Under the pieces are notes generated by a model. It was not told the DNA's origin. It did no database searches and saw only the letters and a program-made list of their open reading frames with translations. A DNA stretch of 64,000 nt, from contig CAYGSJ010000003.1 of assembly GCA_964352665.1 (NCBI GenBank), positions 186,001-250,000 of the forward strand. The letters are read 5' to 3'. Position numbers and translations under genes: made by a program. Origin of the DNA: UBA1672 sp964352665. Its GTDB lineage: Bacteria > Pseudomonadota > Alphaproteobacteria > Micavibrionales > Micavibrionaceae. This document shows positions 52,733-61,559 of the stretch, in pieces. How positions within the stretch are numbered: position 1 is the stretch's first letter; the number at the start of each line of letters is the position of its first letter.

Positions 52733-53431
52733 ATGGCTACTCCTACATTTATAAATAATCAAAATGGTAATGTTTTGGTCATTCTTCTGATTGCGATCAT
52801 TTTATTTGCGGCTTTGTCTTTCGCAGTTTCAGGAATGATGCGTGGCAATACGACGTCAATCAAGGCAGAAAATGAAAGTATTGTTGCCGCCGAAATTTTA
52901 AATTATGCCCGAAGTGTAAGGGAAGCCGTAAGTTTTCTAAGGATTACTAATCAGTGCGAAGATACAGAAATCAGTTTCGAGCGTTCTCCTTTTGACGGTT
53001 CGGATGCTTTTCTTGTTAATGCAGGTGCTCCTGCTGATTTTTCGTGTCATGTTTTTCATCCTAATGGTGGCGGTATCACGCCCATAGTGCCGGCACCCGA
53101 GGTCAGCCTTCAAGATTATATTTACACTGGTGGCTTTGCGGTGACTGATTTAGGAACAAGCACAACCCCGAATTTATCTATGGTTTTGCCAAATATATCT
53201 TTATCTCTTTGTGAAATACTCAATAAACGTTTGGGTTTGGGTGCCCCTCAGCAAGATGACTTTTTTAGTATGGCTTTTACCAATTTCACAGGCACATATG
53301 CTCTTGTCGATGGAGTTGGCTCTCTTGGCGGTGGTAATGCTATGTATGATGCAAAGCAAGCAGGATGTTTTTTCGAAGATAACGCAAGCCCCGGATGGTA
53401 TGCATTTTATCAAACCCTGATTGTGCGCTAG
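52733..53431 (+). CDS. Pilin-like exported protein of unknown function
   Basis: A 232-residue protein with a single N-terminal hydrophobic helix (NGNVLVILLIAIILFAALSF) after a short polar leader ending QNG, resembling type IV prepilin-like signal segments. The usual Glu5 is missing. The helix continues as an amphipathic alpha region (residues 35-65), as in pilins. The rest contains three or four Cys and is probably extracellular. I infer a pseudopilin-like or minor-pilin role; no pilus assembly genes are near. Its stop shares 4 bp with clpA on the other strand. Confidence 0.68.
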   Translation: MATPTFINNQNGNVLVILLIAIILFAALSFAVSGMMRGNTTSIKAENESIVAAEILNYARSVREAVSFLRITNQCEDTEISFERSPFDGSDAFLVNAGAPADFSCHVFHPNGGGITPIVPAPEVSLQDYIYTGGFAVTDLGTSTTPNLSMVLPNISLSLCEILNKRLGLGAPQQDDFFSMAFTNFTGTYALVDGVGSLGGGNAMYDAKQAGCFFEDNASPGWYAFYQTLIVR

Positions 53432-55728
53432 ACTTTTTGTTTTTCTTTAGGGGCTTTACGTGATTTTTTGCGCGGTTCTTGTTCGTACTTAAATGTAAGC
53501 TCCTTGCCATTGTAATCAATAACCACAAGGCCGCCTTTTTCAAGTTTGCCAAACAGGATTTCTTCGGCCAAAGGACGTTTGATCTTCTCAAGAATAATGC
53601 GGTTGAGCGGGCGGGCGCCCATCGTAATATCATAACCCTTTTCAGCCAGATATTTACGGGCTTTCCGGCTCAGATCGATGGTAACATTTTTGTCGGATAA
53701 CTGTGCTTCCAATTGAATAACGAATTTGTCGACCACCTTTTCCACGGTTTCAGTATTAAGGTTTTTAAAGGGTACAATAGCATCCAGACGGTTTCTGAAT
53801 TCCGGCGTAAATGTTTTTGTAATGGCCTCGTTATCAGCGTAATCAATTGTTGATCCAACTTCACGGCCAAATCCGATGGGTGTTTTTGCGATATCGGCGG
53901 CGCCGGCATTTGTGGTCATGATCAGGATGACATTGCGGAAATCAATTGTTTTTCCGCTGTTGTCGGTCAGCTTCCCGTAATCCATAACCTGTAACAGGAT
54001 ATTAAACAAATCAGGATGCGCTTTTTCAATCTCATCGAGCAGCAACACACAATGCGGGTGCTGGTCAACCTGATCGGTCATCAGACCGCCTTGCTCGAAC
54101 CCAACATAACCTGGCGGCGTTCCGATAAGACGAGAAACAGAATGACGTTCCATGTATTCGGACATATCAAAACGCAAAAGCTCTATGCCCATGGATTTTG
54201 CCAATTGGCGGGCAACTTCTGTTTTACCAACACCGGTAGGACCTGCAAAAAGATAGCTACCGATTGGTTTTTCCGGATCGCGCAATCCTGCACGTGCCAT
54301 TTTGATAGAACCACAAAGAACATCAATAGCGTCGTCTTGATCAAAAACCAGAGTTTTAAGATCGCGCTCAAGATTTTGTAATGCTTCCTTATCGCTCTTG
54401 TTAATGCTGGTTGAGGGAATACGAGCAATAGCGGCGATGACTTCCTCAATATCCTTATGACCAATGGTTTTTTTGCGTTGATCCTCGGGCACCAGCATTT
54501 GCGCTGCACCGACCTCGTCAATAATATCAATGGCCTTATCCGGTAATTTACGATCACCAATAAATTTAGCCGATAGTGTTACCGCGGCTTGAATAGCGCT
54601 ATTTGTATATTTGACGTTATGGTGCTCTTCATAATAGGGGCGTAAGCCCTGCAATATTTTAACTGTATCTTCTATGCTTGGCTCCGGCACATCTATTTTC
54701 TGGAAACGACGCACAAGGGCGCGGTCTTTTTCGAAATGATTGCGGTATTCCTTATAAGTGGTTGAGCCAATGCAGCGTAGCTTTCCATTGGAAAGGGCAG
54801 GCTTAAGAAGATTAGAGGCATCCATCGCCCCGCCACTTGTGGCGCCTGCACCAATAATGGTGTGAATTTCGTCAATAAACAAAACGGATTCCGGAATACT
54901 TTCTAGCTCGGACAAAACGGCCTTTAAGCGTTCTTCAAAATCGCCGCGATATCGTGTTCCGGCCAGCAAAGATCCCATATCCAGTGAATAAATAATGGCG
55001 CCATGTAAAACTTCGGGCACATCCCGCTCGTTAATACGTTTTGCCAAGCCTTCGGCAATTGCTGTCTTACCGACGCCAGGGTCACCAACATAAAGCGGGT
55101 TGTTCTTTGAGCGACGACACAAAATCTGGATGGTGCGTTCGACTTCCTTTTCGCGGCCGATCAGAGGGTCAATACCCCCGTCAGCTGCCTTTTGATTTAG
55201 ATTGACACAATAGGCATCAAGGGCATCTTGTCCCATTTTGGCTTCATGTGTTTCCTCTACACCCTTAGGGGCCGATTGCGTGTTGCTTTCGGATGGTACT
55301 TTGGCGATCCCGTGCGAGATATAATTTACGGCATCAAAGCGGGTCATGTCGCGTTCCTGCAGAACATAAACGGCATGGCTTTCGCGCTCTGAAAACAGAG
55401 CGACCAGAACATTAGCGCCTGTGACTTCTTCACGTCCCGAAGATTGAACATGAATAGCGGCACGTTGCAACACACGCTGGAATGCATTTGTTGGCTTTGA
55501 TTCTTCGACCTCGGTATTAATCAGGCCGCTCAGATCATTTTCGATATAATGCAATAAAGACGAAGCCAGATCATCCAGATCAAGACCACAAGAGCGTAAA
55601 ACCGCCATGGCATCCTGATCACTGGTCAAAGCCAGAAGCAAGTGCTCAAGGGTTGCATATTCATGATTCTTATCATTGGCGATGGCCAATGCGCGGTGCA
55701 ACGTTTGTTCTAGATTTCTAGATAGCAT
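53428..55728 (-). CDS. clpA: ATP-dependent Clp protease ATP-binding subunit ClpA
   Basis: AAA+ unfoldase that feeds proteins to ClpP, 766 residues. N-domain (double Clp-N repeat), first AAA module with GDPGVGKTAIAEGLA and VLFIDEIHTIIGAG, second module with GPTGVGKTEVARQLA and VLLLDEIEKAHPD. The IGF loop that docks ClpP is in AKTPIGFGREVG. No ClpB-type middle domain, so it is ClpA. The C-terminal tail is basic (RKKSRKAPKEKQK). clpS lies upstream in the same direction; clpP is not in the window. Confidence 0.97.
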   Translation of the reverse strand: MLSRNLEQTLHRALAIANDKNHEYATLEHLLLALTSDQDAMAVLRSCGLDLDDLASSLLHYIENDLSGLINTEVEESKPTNAFQRVLQRAAIHVQSSGREEVTGANVLVALFSERESHAVYVLQERDMTRFDAVNYISHGIAKVPSESNTQSAPKGVEETHEAKMGQDALDAYCVNLNQKAADGGIDPLIGREKEVERTIQILCRRSKNNPLYVGDPGVGKTAIAEGLAKRINERDVPEVLHGAIIYSLDMGSLLAGTRYRGDFEERLKAVLSELESIPESVLFIDEIHTIIGAGATSGGAMDASNLLKPALSNGKLRCIGSTTYKEYRNHFEKDRALVRRFQKIDVPEPSIEDTVKILQGLRPYYEEHHNVKYTNSAIQAAVTLSAKFIGDRKLPDKAIDIIDEVGAAQMLVPEDQRKKTIGHKDIEEVIAAIARIPSTSINKSDKEALQNLERDLKTLVFDQDDAIDVLCGSIKMARAGLRDPEKPIGSYLFAGPTGVGKTEVARQLAKSMGIELLRFDMSEYMERHSVSRLIGTPPGYVGFEQGGLMTDQVDQHPHCVLLLDEIEKAHPDLFNILLQVMDYGKLTDNSGKTIDFRNVILIMTTNAGAADIAKTPIGFGREVGSTIDYADNEAITKTFTPEFRNRLDAIVPFKNLNTETVEKVVDKFVIQLEAQLSDKNVTIDLSRKARKYLAEKGYDITMGARPLNRIILEKIKRPLAEEILFGKLEKGGLVVIDYNGKELTFKYEQEPRKKSRKAPKEKQKV

Positions 55729-55750
55729 TGAATATCCTCTACTGAAGTCA

Positions 55751-55768
55751 GTGATACGAGTGTATCAC
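55751..55768. promoter_or_regulatory. Inverted repeat between clpS and clpA
   Basis: A perfect 7-bp inverted repeat, GTGATAC and GTATCAC, separated by GAGT. It lies 23 bp before the clpA start. In clpA direction no T-run follows, so it is not a terminator for clpS; it may be an operator or an mRNA hairpin affecting clpA translation. Confidence 0.4.
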
Positions 55769-55808
55769 ACTCTTTTTTACACTGCTATGCCTTGATAAAG
55801 GGTTAATT

Positions 55809-56177
55809 TTACTCTTTTTCCATGGTGCATTGCAGCGGTTGTTCATTAGCGCGGGCAAAATCCATGACTTGTGCAACTTTGGTTTCTGCCACTTCGAAGG
55901 TGTAAACACCGCAAACCCCAACCCCTCTACGGTGCACATGAAGCATAATATCCGTGGCTTCCTGACGGCTTTTCTTGAAAATACTCTCCAGAACGTGCAC
56001 CACAAATTCCATAGGCGTGTAGTCGTCATTCAGGAGCAAAACCTTATACATCGAGGGTTTCTGGGTTTTGGGGCGTGTTTTTACAACCAGACCATGCTGT
56101 TCCTGGCCATCTTCGCGGTCCGGGCCGTTTTCATCAGACATTCTTTCAACCACACGTGCATGTTCCATTATAAACAC
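55809..56177 (-). CDS. clpS: ATP-dependent Clp protease adaptor ClpS
   Basis: Adaptor that delivers N-end-rule substrates to ClpAP, 122 residues. The core KVLLLNDDYTPMEFVVHVLE holds the acidic residues that bind the N-degron, and ATDIMLHVHRRGVGVCGVY follows. The N-terminal extension of about 35 residues is polar and disordered. clpS precedes clpA by 80 bp. With aat at 48 kb the window contains the complete leucyl/phenylalanyl branch of the N-end rule apart from clpP. Confidence 0.96.
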   Translation of the reverse strand: MFIMEHARVVERMSDENGPDREDGQEQHGLVVKTRPKTQKPSMYKVLLLNDDYTPMEFVVHVLESIFKKSRQEATDIMLHVHRRGVGVCGVYTFEVAETKVAQVMDFARANEQPLQCTMEKE

Positions 56178-56299
56178 CGTTCTTCACTCTATTCTTTCTG
56201 TCATTGATACATAATTTTGATATATTTTATTATAACAAGTGTAAAGGTCCCGCGACAACCGTGAAAATGCATATAAAGGCATGATAAAGCGCTAAAAAT

Positions 56300-56327
56300 T
56301 TGACATAACTTATGGTTTTGTGATAAC
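56300..56327 (+). promoter_or_regulatory. Sigma-70-type promoter for the gene at 56360
   Basis: TTGACA (56300-56305), 16-bp spacer and GATAAC (56322-56327). The predicted start is about 25 bp before the ATG at 56360. Confidence 0.5.
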
Positions 56328-56359
56328 TATTTGCACGTTTAACAGAGAAGGAAACGACC

Positions 56360-56632
56360 ATGCGTTTTATAAAAACAGTCTGCGTATTGAGCTTTATGGC
56401 TTGTTTACCATCACTTGCCCAAGCAGATGAGTATGGAGAACGTTTCTATAATCAGGCTCCGAAAGGCCTTGGTGACTTTAGTTCTGCTGAAACAGAAACC
56501 CCTGATATTGCCATGGATGACGCTGCTCAAGATTTGCAAGATGTTATGCCTGCTGCAGGTGAAGAAGAAGAGCAGCAGACATCATCAGAAGCGATCAAGC
56601 CGCGAGTCAAGCCTCAGCAAACACAAGAATAA
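56360..56632 (+). CDS. Small exported acidic protein of unknown function
   Basis: A 90-residue protein with a clear signal peptide (cleavage near LAQADEY) and a mature part of about 68 residues that is acidic and Gln/Glu rich, with no recognisable fold. The ribosome site AGAAGGAAACG and a good promoter support expression. It converges on the glycosyltransferase gene. Confidence 0.65.
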   Translation: MRFIKTVCVLSFMACLPSLAQADEYGERFYNQAPKGLGDFSSAETETPDIAMDDAAQDLQDVMPAAGEEEEQQTSSEAIKPRVKPQQTQE

Positions 56633-56646
56633 TTTAGGTAGTCAGA

Positions 56647-57792
56647 TCAGGACGCCAGAGATTTCTTTGTATAATCCTGCGCCATAAGGCCGTAATCGAT
56701 CAATGTTGACGCTCTTTTATCCCATATATAATGATCCTGAAGCATGTGATACCCGTTCTCAGCTATATATTCGGCATCTTTCGGGTTATTTTTCAGGCGA
56801 TCAAGCGCCTTAACCCATTCTTCTTCATCAGAGGCATTTAAAAGCAACGCTGTTTCTTCATCGCTCAGAATATCTTCTATCGTTGGAAGCGCCGAAGCCA
56901 GTATCGGTTTGCGTGCTGCCATATATTCAAACAATTTCATAGGCGAAATCCAGCGCATGGCCTGTTGCCCTGTGCGCATAAGCGCACGATGCTGATACGG
57001 AGCGACCAGAACGTCACAGGCCAGTAGATAAGCAGGTATGTCTGCGTGGTTCTTATAGCCATAGAAATAAAGGTTTTCCTGCCCGTTTTCCAGCTCATGT
57101 TGGGCAATTTCGTCCTCATTTCCTCCAATAACATGAAAATCAAATTCTGGCCGCAGGGCTGCAACTCTTGATAATAGCCCAAGCCCCTTGCCCGGCGTTA
57201 AAGAGCCGGCATATCCGATTTTAAAAACATCTTTCCTGCCCTTTAGAGAGATTGCGCTCACGTCTTCCAAAATATCCGCGCCTTCATGAATGACCAGAAT
57301 ATCATCTGTATTCATGCCCGGAAATTGGTTCAGCAATTCATTTTTCAGTATTTCCGATGCGACAACAATACCGCTTAAATTAGGGTTTTTCAGAAGCTTC
57401 TGAAATGCGTTTCGACGTGCTGTATCTTGAGGAACGCTATGGGCTTCAAAAACAATAGGCGTATGATCAGGTGCAAATAATGTGATCGCAACAGCATCAT
57501 GCCCATAAACCAGATCAGGGTTCTGGAGGTTATTGAGCTTGCGCGATATTTCCATCATACGTCGCGCGCCTGATAAAAACGGCAAGCCCACATTCGGTGA
57601 TAAATGGACCTTAAAATTTTGATCAACCCCGTAAATCTTGAAAAGATCTTCTGGTGCTGTTTCGTTTAGTGTTTTTGCAAATAAAGTCACAGTATGGCCA
57701 GCTTTGCTCAACGCCTGCGCCATTTTCATGCAGTGTACGGATTGTGGCGAACGGGACGGCAATTTTGCCCCCGAAAAGTAAAAAATATTCAT
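56647..57792 (-). CDS. Family-4-like glycosyltransferase
   Basis: A 381-residue GT-B glycosyltransferase. The N-terminal half begins MNIFYFSGAKLPSRSPQSVH with HCMKMAQALSKAGHTVTLF, and the C-terminal half carries the nucleotide-sugar region IGYAGSLTPGKGL and the acceptor loop SPMKLFEYMAARKPILAS. Start at 57792 is supported by the ribosome site GGGGGAG 6 bp upstream; a longer frame to 57879 would overlap the sulfotransferase gene. The sugar is unknown. It lies 68 bp downstream of the sulfotransferase gene, so both may act on one surface glycan. Confidence 0.85.
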   Translation of the reverse strand: MNIFYFSGAKLPSRSPQSVHCMKMAQALSKAGHTVTLFAKTLNETAPEDLFKIYGVDQNFKVHLSPNVGLPFLSGARRMMEISRKLNNLQNPDLVYGHDAVAITLFAPDHTPIVFEAHSVPQDTARRNAFQKLLKNPNLSGIVVASEILKNELLNQFPGMNTDDILVIHEGADILEDVSAISLKGRKDVFKIGYAGSLTPGKGLGLLSRVAALRPEFDFHVIGGNEDEIAQHELENGQENLYFYGYKNHADIPAYLLACDVLVAPYQHRALMRTGQQAMRWISPMKLFEYMAARKPILASALPTIEDILSDEETALLLNASDEEEWVKALDRLKNNPKDAEYIAENGYHMLQDHYIWDKRASTLIDYGLMAQDYTKKSLAS

Positions 57793-57860
57793 AGATCTCC
57801 CCCGAGATGTAAATAGTATATTAGTATTATTGCATTTTTCGTCGCTCCACCAGAATTTTT

Positions 57861-58640
57861 TTAAAATTTCTGTTCCCAAGTGGAAATAGTACGGCCGATA
57901 AAGTTAGAAATATATGTTTTATCAATAGATAATATTTCTTCCAGATGCAGACGCATCATCTCGTCCATCGGTGGATATTTTCTTCTTCTTTCCTCGAATC
58001 GCTTCATAAAGCTTTTTTGGGCATCAAAACCATCTTCGTGGGTCAGGGATAGTGAATCCCGCTTCAAGCCCAGAAAGCTCTCTAGCTCCCGCAACCCATT
58101 CTTCACAGGATCAGACCATTCCTCGTAAATCATAATGAAAATTTTGTTGCGCGGGTAAAAGGCGAGCCATTCCTGTATGTGGGTTTGATACTGGTTTTTA
58201 AAAATCCAGCAGCGACTTGAATTCTGGGGTGTTCTACGGCCCATCAATTCTGAATCAATGGCTTCTTCAAAGGTCTGGACAGTTTCCTTTTTACTCATCA
58301 TTGCATTTTGAAATTGCTCATAGGCACGATCTACCGGGTTGCTCAGGGTAAACACGATTTTAGCGTGAGGACATCCATCAAAGGCACGCTGGGGATCAAA
58401 TTCTTGCTCACCATGTAAAATGCGCTCGGAAGGGATTTGGACCTGATAATCTATGTTTGATGCATCTTCAAATGGGGTTTTACAGGTGTCAGGCGCAGGT
58501 TTTAGTATTTTCCCCTGATGGAAGAACTGGTGTTCCTTGCGTTTAGGGATAAAAATCTGTGAGTGATGGTCAAGAATCTGCGACAGGGTTTTAATGCCAC
58601 CGCGTGTTGCGCCACCGATAATGAAGTCAGGTTGTCTCAA
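57861..58640 (-). CDS. PAPS-dependent sulfotransferase
   Basis: A 259-residue sulfotransferase-fold protein that should transfer sulfate from PAPS to a hydroxyl acceptor. The 5'-phosphosulfate loop is IIGGATRGGIKTLSQILDHH and the 3'-phosphate site is FTLSNPVDRAYEQFQNAM. The remainder (PRNKIFIMIYEEWSDPVKNG) fits heparan- or Nod-type sulfotransferases. Pairing with a glycosyltransferase suggests sulfation of an exopolysaccharide or glycolipid. No PAPS-synthesis genes are in the window. Confidence 0.84.
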   Translation of the reverse strand: MRQPDFIIGGATRGGIKTLSQILDHHSQIFIPKRKEHQFFHQGKILKPAPDTCKTPFEDASNIDYQVQIPSERILHGEQEFDPQRAFDGCPHAKIVFTLSNPVDRAYEQFQNAMMSKKETVQTFEEAIDSELMGRRTPQNSSRCWIFKNQYQTHIQEWLAFYPRNKIFIMIYEEWSDPVKNGLRELESFLGLKRDSLSLTHEDGFDAQKSFMKRFEERRRKYPPMDEMMRLHLEEILSIDKTYISNFIGRTISTWEQKF

Positions 58641-58803
58641 TATTCTCTACCACTCAAAAGCCTGTAAAAAATGCACGCATTTATTTCTTGTTCAATAATA
58701 GGGATAGAAAATAGTCAATCTCTGGCTTTTTCTCAAGTTAAATAGAAATATAAGCCGTATCGTTTCTATTTTTCTGCAAGACATTGATTGTATTTTCTTT
58801 TTA

Positions 58804-59832
58804 ATGCAGATAAATCTGTTCGTCATGATAAAGCACTGCACAGTGATAGCCCATAAAGGCAAAGATATTGCGCCAGGCCTTTTGGTGGCGTCTCTTTTGG
58901 CAGGTTGTGCCTATCTGGTTTCATTGTATTCTCCTCTTCCTGTTATGCTTCTTTGTATTTTTTTTGGCATGATCTGGAATATGAAAGCGCCAAAATCCAG
59001 TTTATTTTTAGACGGCGTTGATTTTACAGCGCGCTCCGTCTTGCGTTTTGGTGTGATTTGTATGGGTGCACGCATTGCTTTTGACGATTTTCGGGCGCTT
59101 GGGACGGAAATGCTGGATTTTGTCATTCTGGTAACCATATTTATTATTTTATTCGGACTTTTATGTTCGAAACTTCTAAAAATCGATAAAGATCTAGGGA
59201 TTTTAATTAGTATCGGCACGGCGATATGTGGTGCTTCGGCGGTTCTTGCCCTCTCGGCGCTTATGCCCCGTTCTAAATCTCTGGATGAAAGTACAGTCAG
59301 TGCTGTTATTGCCGTTACTATGATGGGAACAGTAATGATGGTTCTTTATGCTCTGGTTTCTGGTGTTTTGGGTCTGAATCAAAGCCAGCTAGGGGTTATG
59401 GTTGGTGGCACAATTCATGATGTGTCTCAGGCCGTTGGGGCGGGCTATAGCATCTCGCAAGAAGCCGGAGATAATGCGCTCCTTGTTAAATTATTGCGTG
59501 TTTTCCTTTTGGTGCCCTTACTGGTTATTTTTAGTTTTTCTTATCATAGGTACGAGCATGCAGGTCAGTCTCTTTTTAAGTCTTTTCCTTGGTTCGTGTT
59601 GGGTTTTGTTGCCCTTATTTACGCAAATTCAGAAGCGCTTCTGTCAGCGAAAGCGCTCTCAATTGTTCAAAGTTTCGGTAAGGGCTTTTTGATGGCGGCT
59701 TTGACAGCGGTTGGTATGAAGACATCATTATTGTCCCTGAAATCTGTCGGCAAGCAGGCTGCGTTTCTTGTTTGTCTGGAAACAGCAATGCTATTTTGTC
59801 TGTATTATATGTTTATCGTCTTTGGACCTTAG
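58804..59832 (+). CDS. YeiH/UPF0324-family membrane transporter
   Basis: A 342-residue protein with about ten helices, of the UPF0324 family (YeiH), called a putative sulfate exporter by annotation convention. The motif ISIGTAICGASAVLALS and GGTIHDVSQAVGAGYSI are the family hallmarks. A second in-frame ATG lies 24 bp into the frame. A sulfate-related transporter beside a sulfotransferase is a suggestive pairing, but the substrate of the family is poorly proven. Its stop shares 4 bp with the TpsB gene on the opposite strand. Confidence 0.87.
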   Translation: MQINLFVMIKHCTVIAHKGKDIAPGLLVASLLAGCAYLVSLYSPLPVMLLCIFFGMIWNMKAPKSSLFLDGVDFTARSVLRFGVICMGARIAFDDFRALGTEMLDFVILVTIFIILFGLLCSKLLKIDKDLGILISIGTAICGASAVLALSALMPRSKSLDESTVSAVIAVTMMGTVMMVLYALVSGVLGLNQSQLGVMVGGTIHDVSQAVGAGYSISQEAGDNALLVKLLRVFLLVPLLVIFSFSYHRYEHAGQSLFKSFPWFVLGFVALIYANSEALLSAKALSIVQSFGKGFLMAALTAVGMKTSLLSLKSVGKQAAFLVCLETAMLFCLYYMFIVFGP

Positions 59833-61559
59833 AATTTGTGGGAGATATTAAAATAATATCTGGGGTCACGGTCGTTTCGTGCATCCACATGGCGTGTGAG
59901 CGGGAAAGCAACGGCTACACCGGCAGTTGTTTTATCGCTGATCTCCGCGCGGACACCAAGTCCTGTCGAGGCAATGGATTCGCGTTTGGCCGCTGATGTG
60001 GTGGCGTCTTTGTTCCACACCGTACCGACATCATAAAAGCCAAAAATCTGATAGTCCGCTACATAGTTTAGGGCATAAGGATTATTCCATTGTAATTCTG
60101 CCTTACCGGCTATCCCGTCTTCACCAACAATCTCGGAGGCATCATATCCGCGTCCGATATTCATTCCGCCAATGCCAAATTCTTCGGAACTTAGGAGAGG
60201 CGCAGCCGCAAGCTGTCCTTCACCGGCTAAAAGAATATTGAGTTTTGGTGTGAGGCGCTGCAAGCGCTGTAATTGTAGTTTTCCTTTCGTGTACTCAGGA
60301 TCACCGGCCGCGCGGGTTAATTGCGGGTCGCCTTCATTACTGGCGCCAAGCCCGTCTATTCCTTGTGAAAATTCAAGATCTATCGCATTCACACCAATTC
60401 CGACCAGTGTATCCATAAATTGTAATGTGGTCCCTAAGCGGATACTGCGGATCTTATCTTGGCGTGAGGGCTCGATATTGTTGCGGCTGTCTACGTTGCG
60501 CACATCAAAGGTCGCACGTCCGTAGAAATTTGTAGTTCTTGAGCGAATAAACGGACGTGTAAGCGTCGCACTGAAATATTTGGACAGGCCATGAACATCA
60601 AAGTCACGTAGATCCGCACCTGGTTCTGTTGATGTAATGCTTGCAACCAGGCGTAATAAACTTCCGAAGCGATCGACTGGCTGCTCGTAAATCATTGAAC
60701 CGAATAACAACTCGTTCTTCCTGTCTTTATCTCCGCCAAGGACAAATTGTCCTGCGATACGCTCATTCAGGCCAAAACGGGAATTTGCAGAGCCACTCAC
60801 TGAAATTTGATAAGGACCTAGATAACGGCTGCCGTGGTTGTCAAATCCTACTTCTGCTTCATAGGGGTCACGCTCTATAACAAGTGTTAAATCCGATGCG
60901 CCAACTGTTGTTTGTGAAGGACTAAGTATACCGCGTGCCTTTACTCCTGGCAGGTCATTGATCAAAAGTAGATAGCGCTCAAGGCTTTTGGCGTTCAGAA
61001 TGTCACCGGCCTTTACATTTTCAGCATATTTTCTGATTTGCTTCAGAGAGCCTTCATCGTCTTCGCCCTGAATGAAAATCTGGTCGACGAACCCTTCCAC
61101 AACACGCAATGTAACAACCCCATCTTCAATGGTTTGAGGCGGGACAACAACCTGCGTCAGGATATACCCGTCATTACGGTATTTATTGGTTACAGCGCGC
61201 GCAATGCCGTATATGCTGGCTAAGGAGACGGTTGCTCCAAGTTGGTCTCTATATATAGGGTCAAGATCTCCGGCGGTATAAACGCCAACCCCTTCAATTT
61301 GAAGGCCGTTCAGAACAAATTTTATATCTTCCGCACCCTCGGGCACCTCTTGTAAAATGACGTTTTCGATTTCCACTTTTTCTAGAAGACTGGGTAATGT
61401 CCCTGTATCAAGCAGGTCTTGACCTACACGTGACGGGTCAGCTGTTTGCGTGGCACTTTCAACCTGACCGTAGGCTTGTGACACGCCCAGTACATAAACT
61501 GCAAAACCTGTAAGCAAGGTGGTTGAAAGGACAAGTCCGGTTTTAAAACTGTATGTCAT
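59829..61559 (-). CDS. Two-partner-secretion outer-membrane transporter (TpsB, ShlB/FhaC/HecB family)
   Basis: A 576-residue outer-membrane protein with signal peptide (about residues 1-31), an N-terminal plug-like segment, a POTRA domain (FVLNGLQIEGVGVYTAGDL), a second POTRA (EDGVVTLRVVEGFVDQIFI) and a 16-strand barrel with FGIGGMNIGRGYDASEIVGE and a terminal Phe (YYFNISHKF). TpsB proteins export a large TpsA exoprotein. I find no TpsA gene, which usually sits next door, so this is an orphan or its partner lies elsewhere. The length is normal and no frameshift is seen. Confidence 0.92.
   Translation of the reverse strand: MTYSFKTGLVLSTTLLTGFAVYVLGVSQAYGQVESATQTADPSRVGQDLLDTGTLPSLLEKVEIENVILQEVPEGAEDIKFVLNGLQIEGVGVYTAGDLDPIYRDQLGATVSLASIYGIARAVTNKYRNDGYILTQVVVPPQTIEDGVVTLRVVEGFVDQIFIQGEDDEGSLKQIRKYAENVKAGDILNAKSLERYLLLINDLPGVKARGILSPSQTTVGASDLTLVIERDPYEAEVGFDNHGSRYLGPYQISVSGSANSRFGLNERIAGQFVLGGDKDRKNELLFGSMIYEQPVDRFGSLLRLVASITSTEPGADLRDFDVHGLSKYFSATLTRPFIRSRTTNFYGRATFDVRNVDSRNNIEPSRQDKIRSIRLGTTLQFMDTLVGIGVNAIDLEFSQGIDGLGASNEGDPQLTRAAGDPEYTKGKLQLQRLQRLTPKLNILLAGEGQLAAAPLLSSEEFGIGGMNIGRGYDASEIVGEDGIAGKAELQWNNPYALNYVADYQIFGFYDVGTVWNKDATTSAAKRESIASTGLGVRAEISDKTTAGVAVAFPLTRHVDARNDRDPRYYFNISHKF

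Noticed and set aside
57793..57879. Extended N-terminus for the glycosyltransferase
   Set aside because: It lacks GT character, overlaps the sulfotransferase gene, and a strong ribosome site marks the ATG at 57792.
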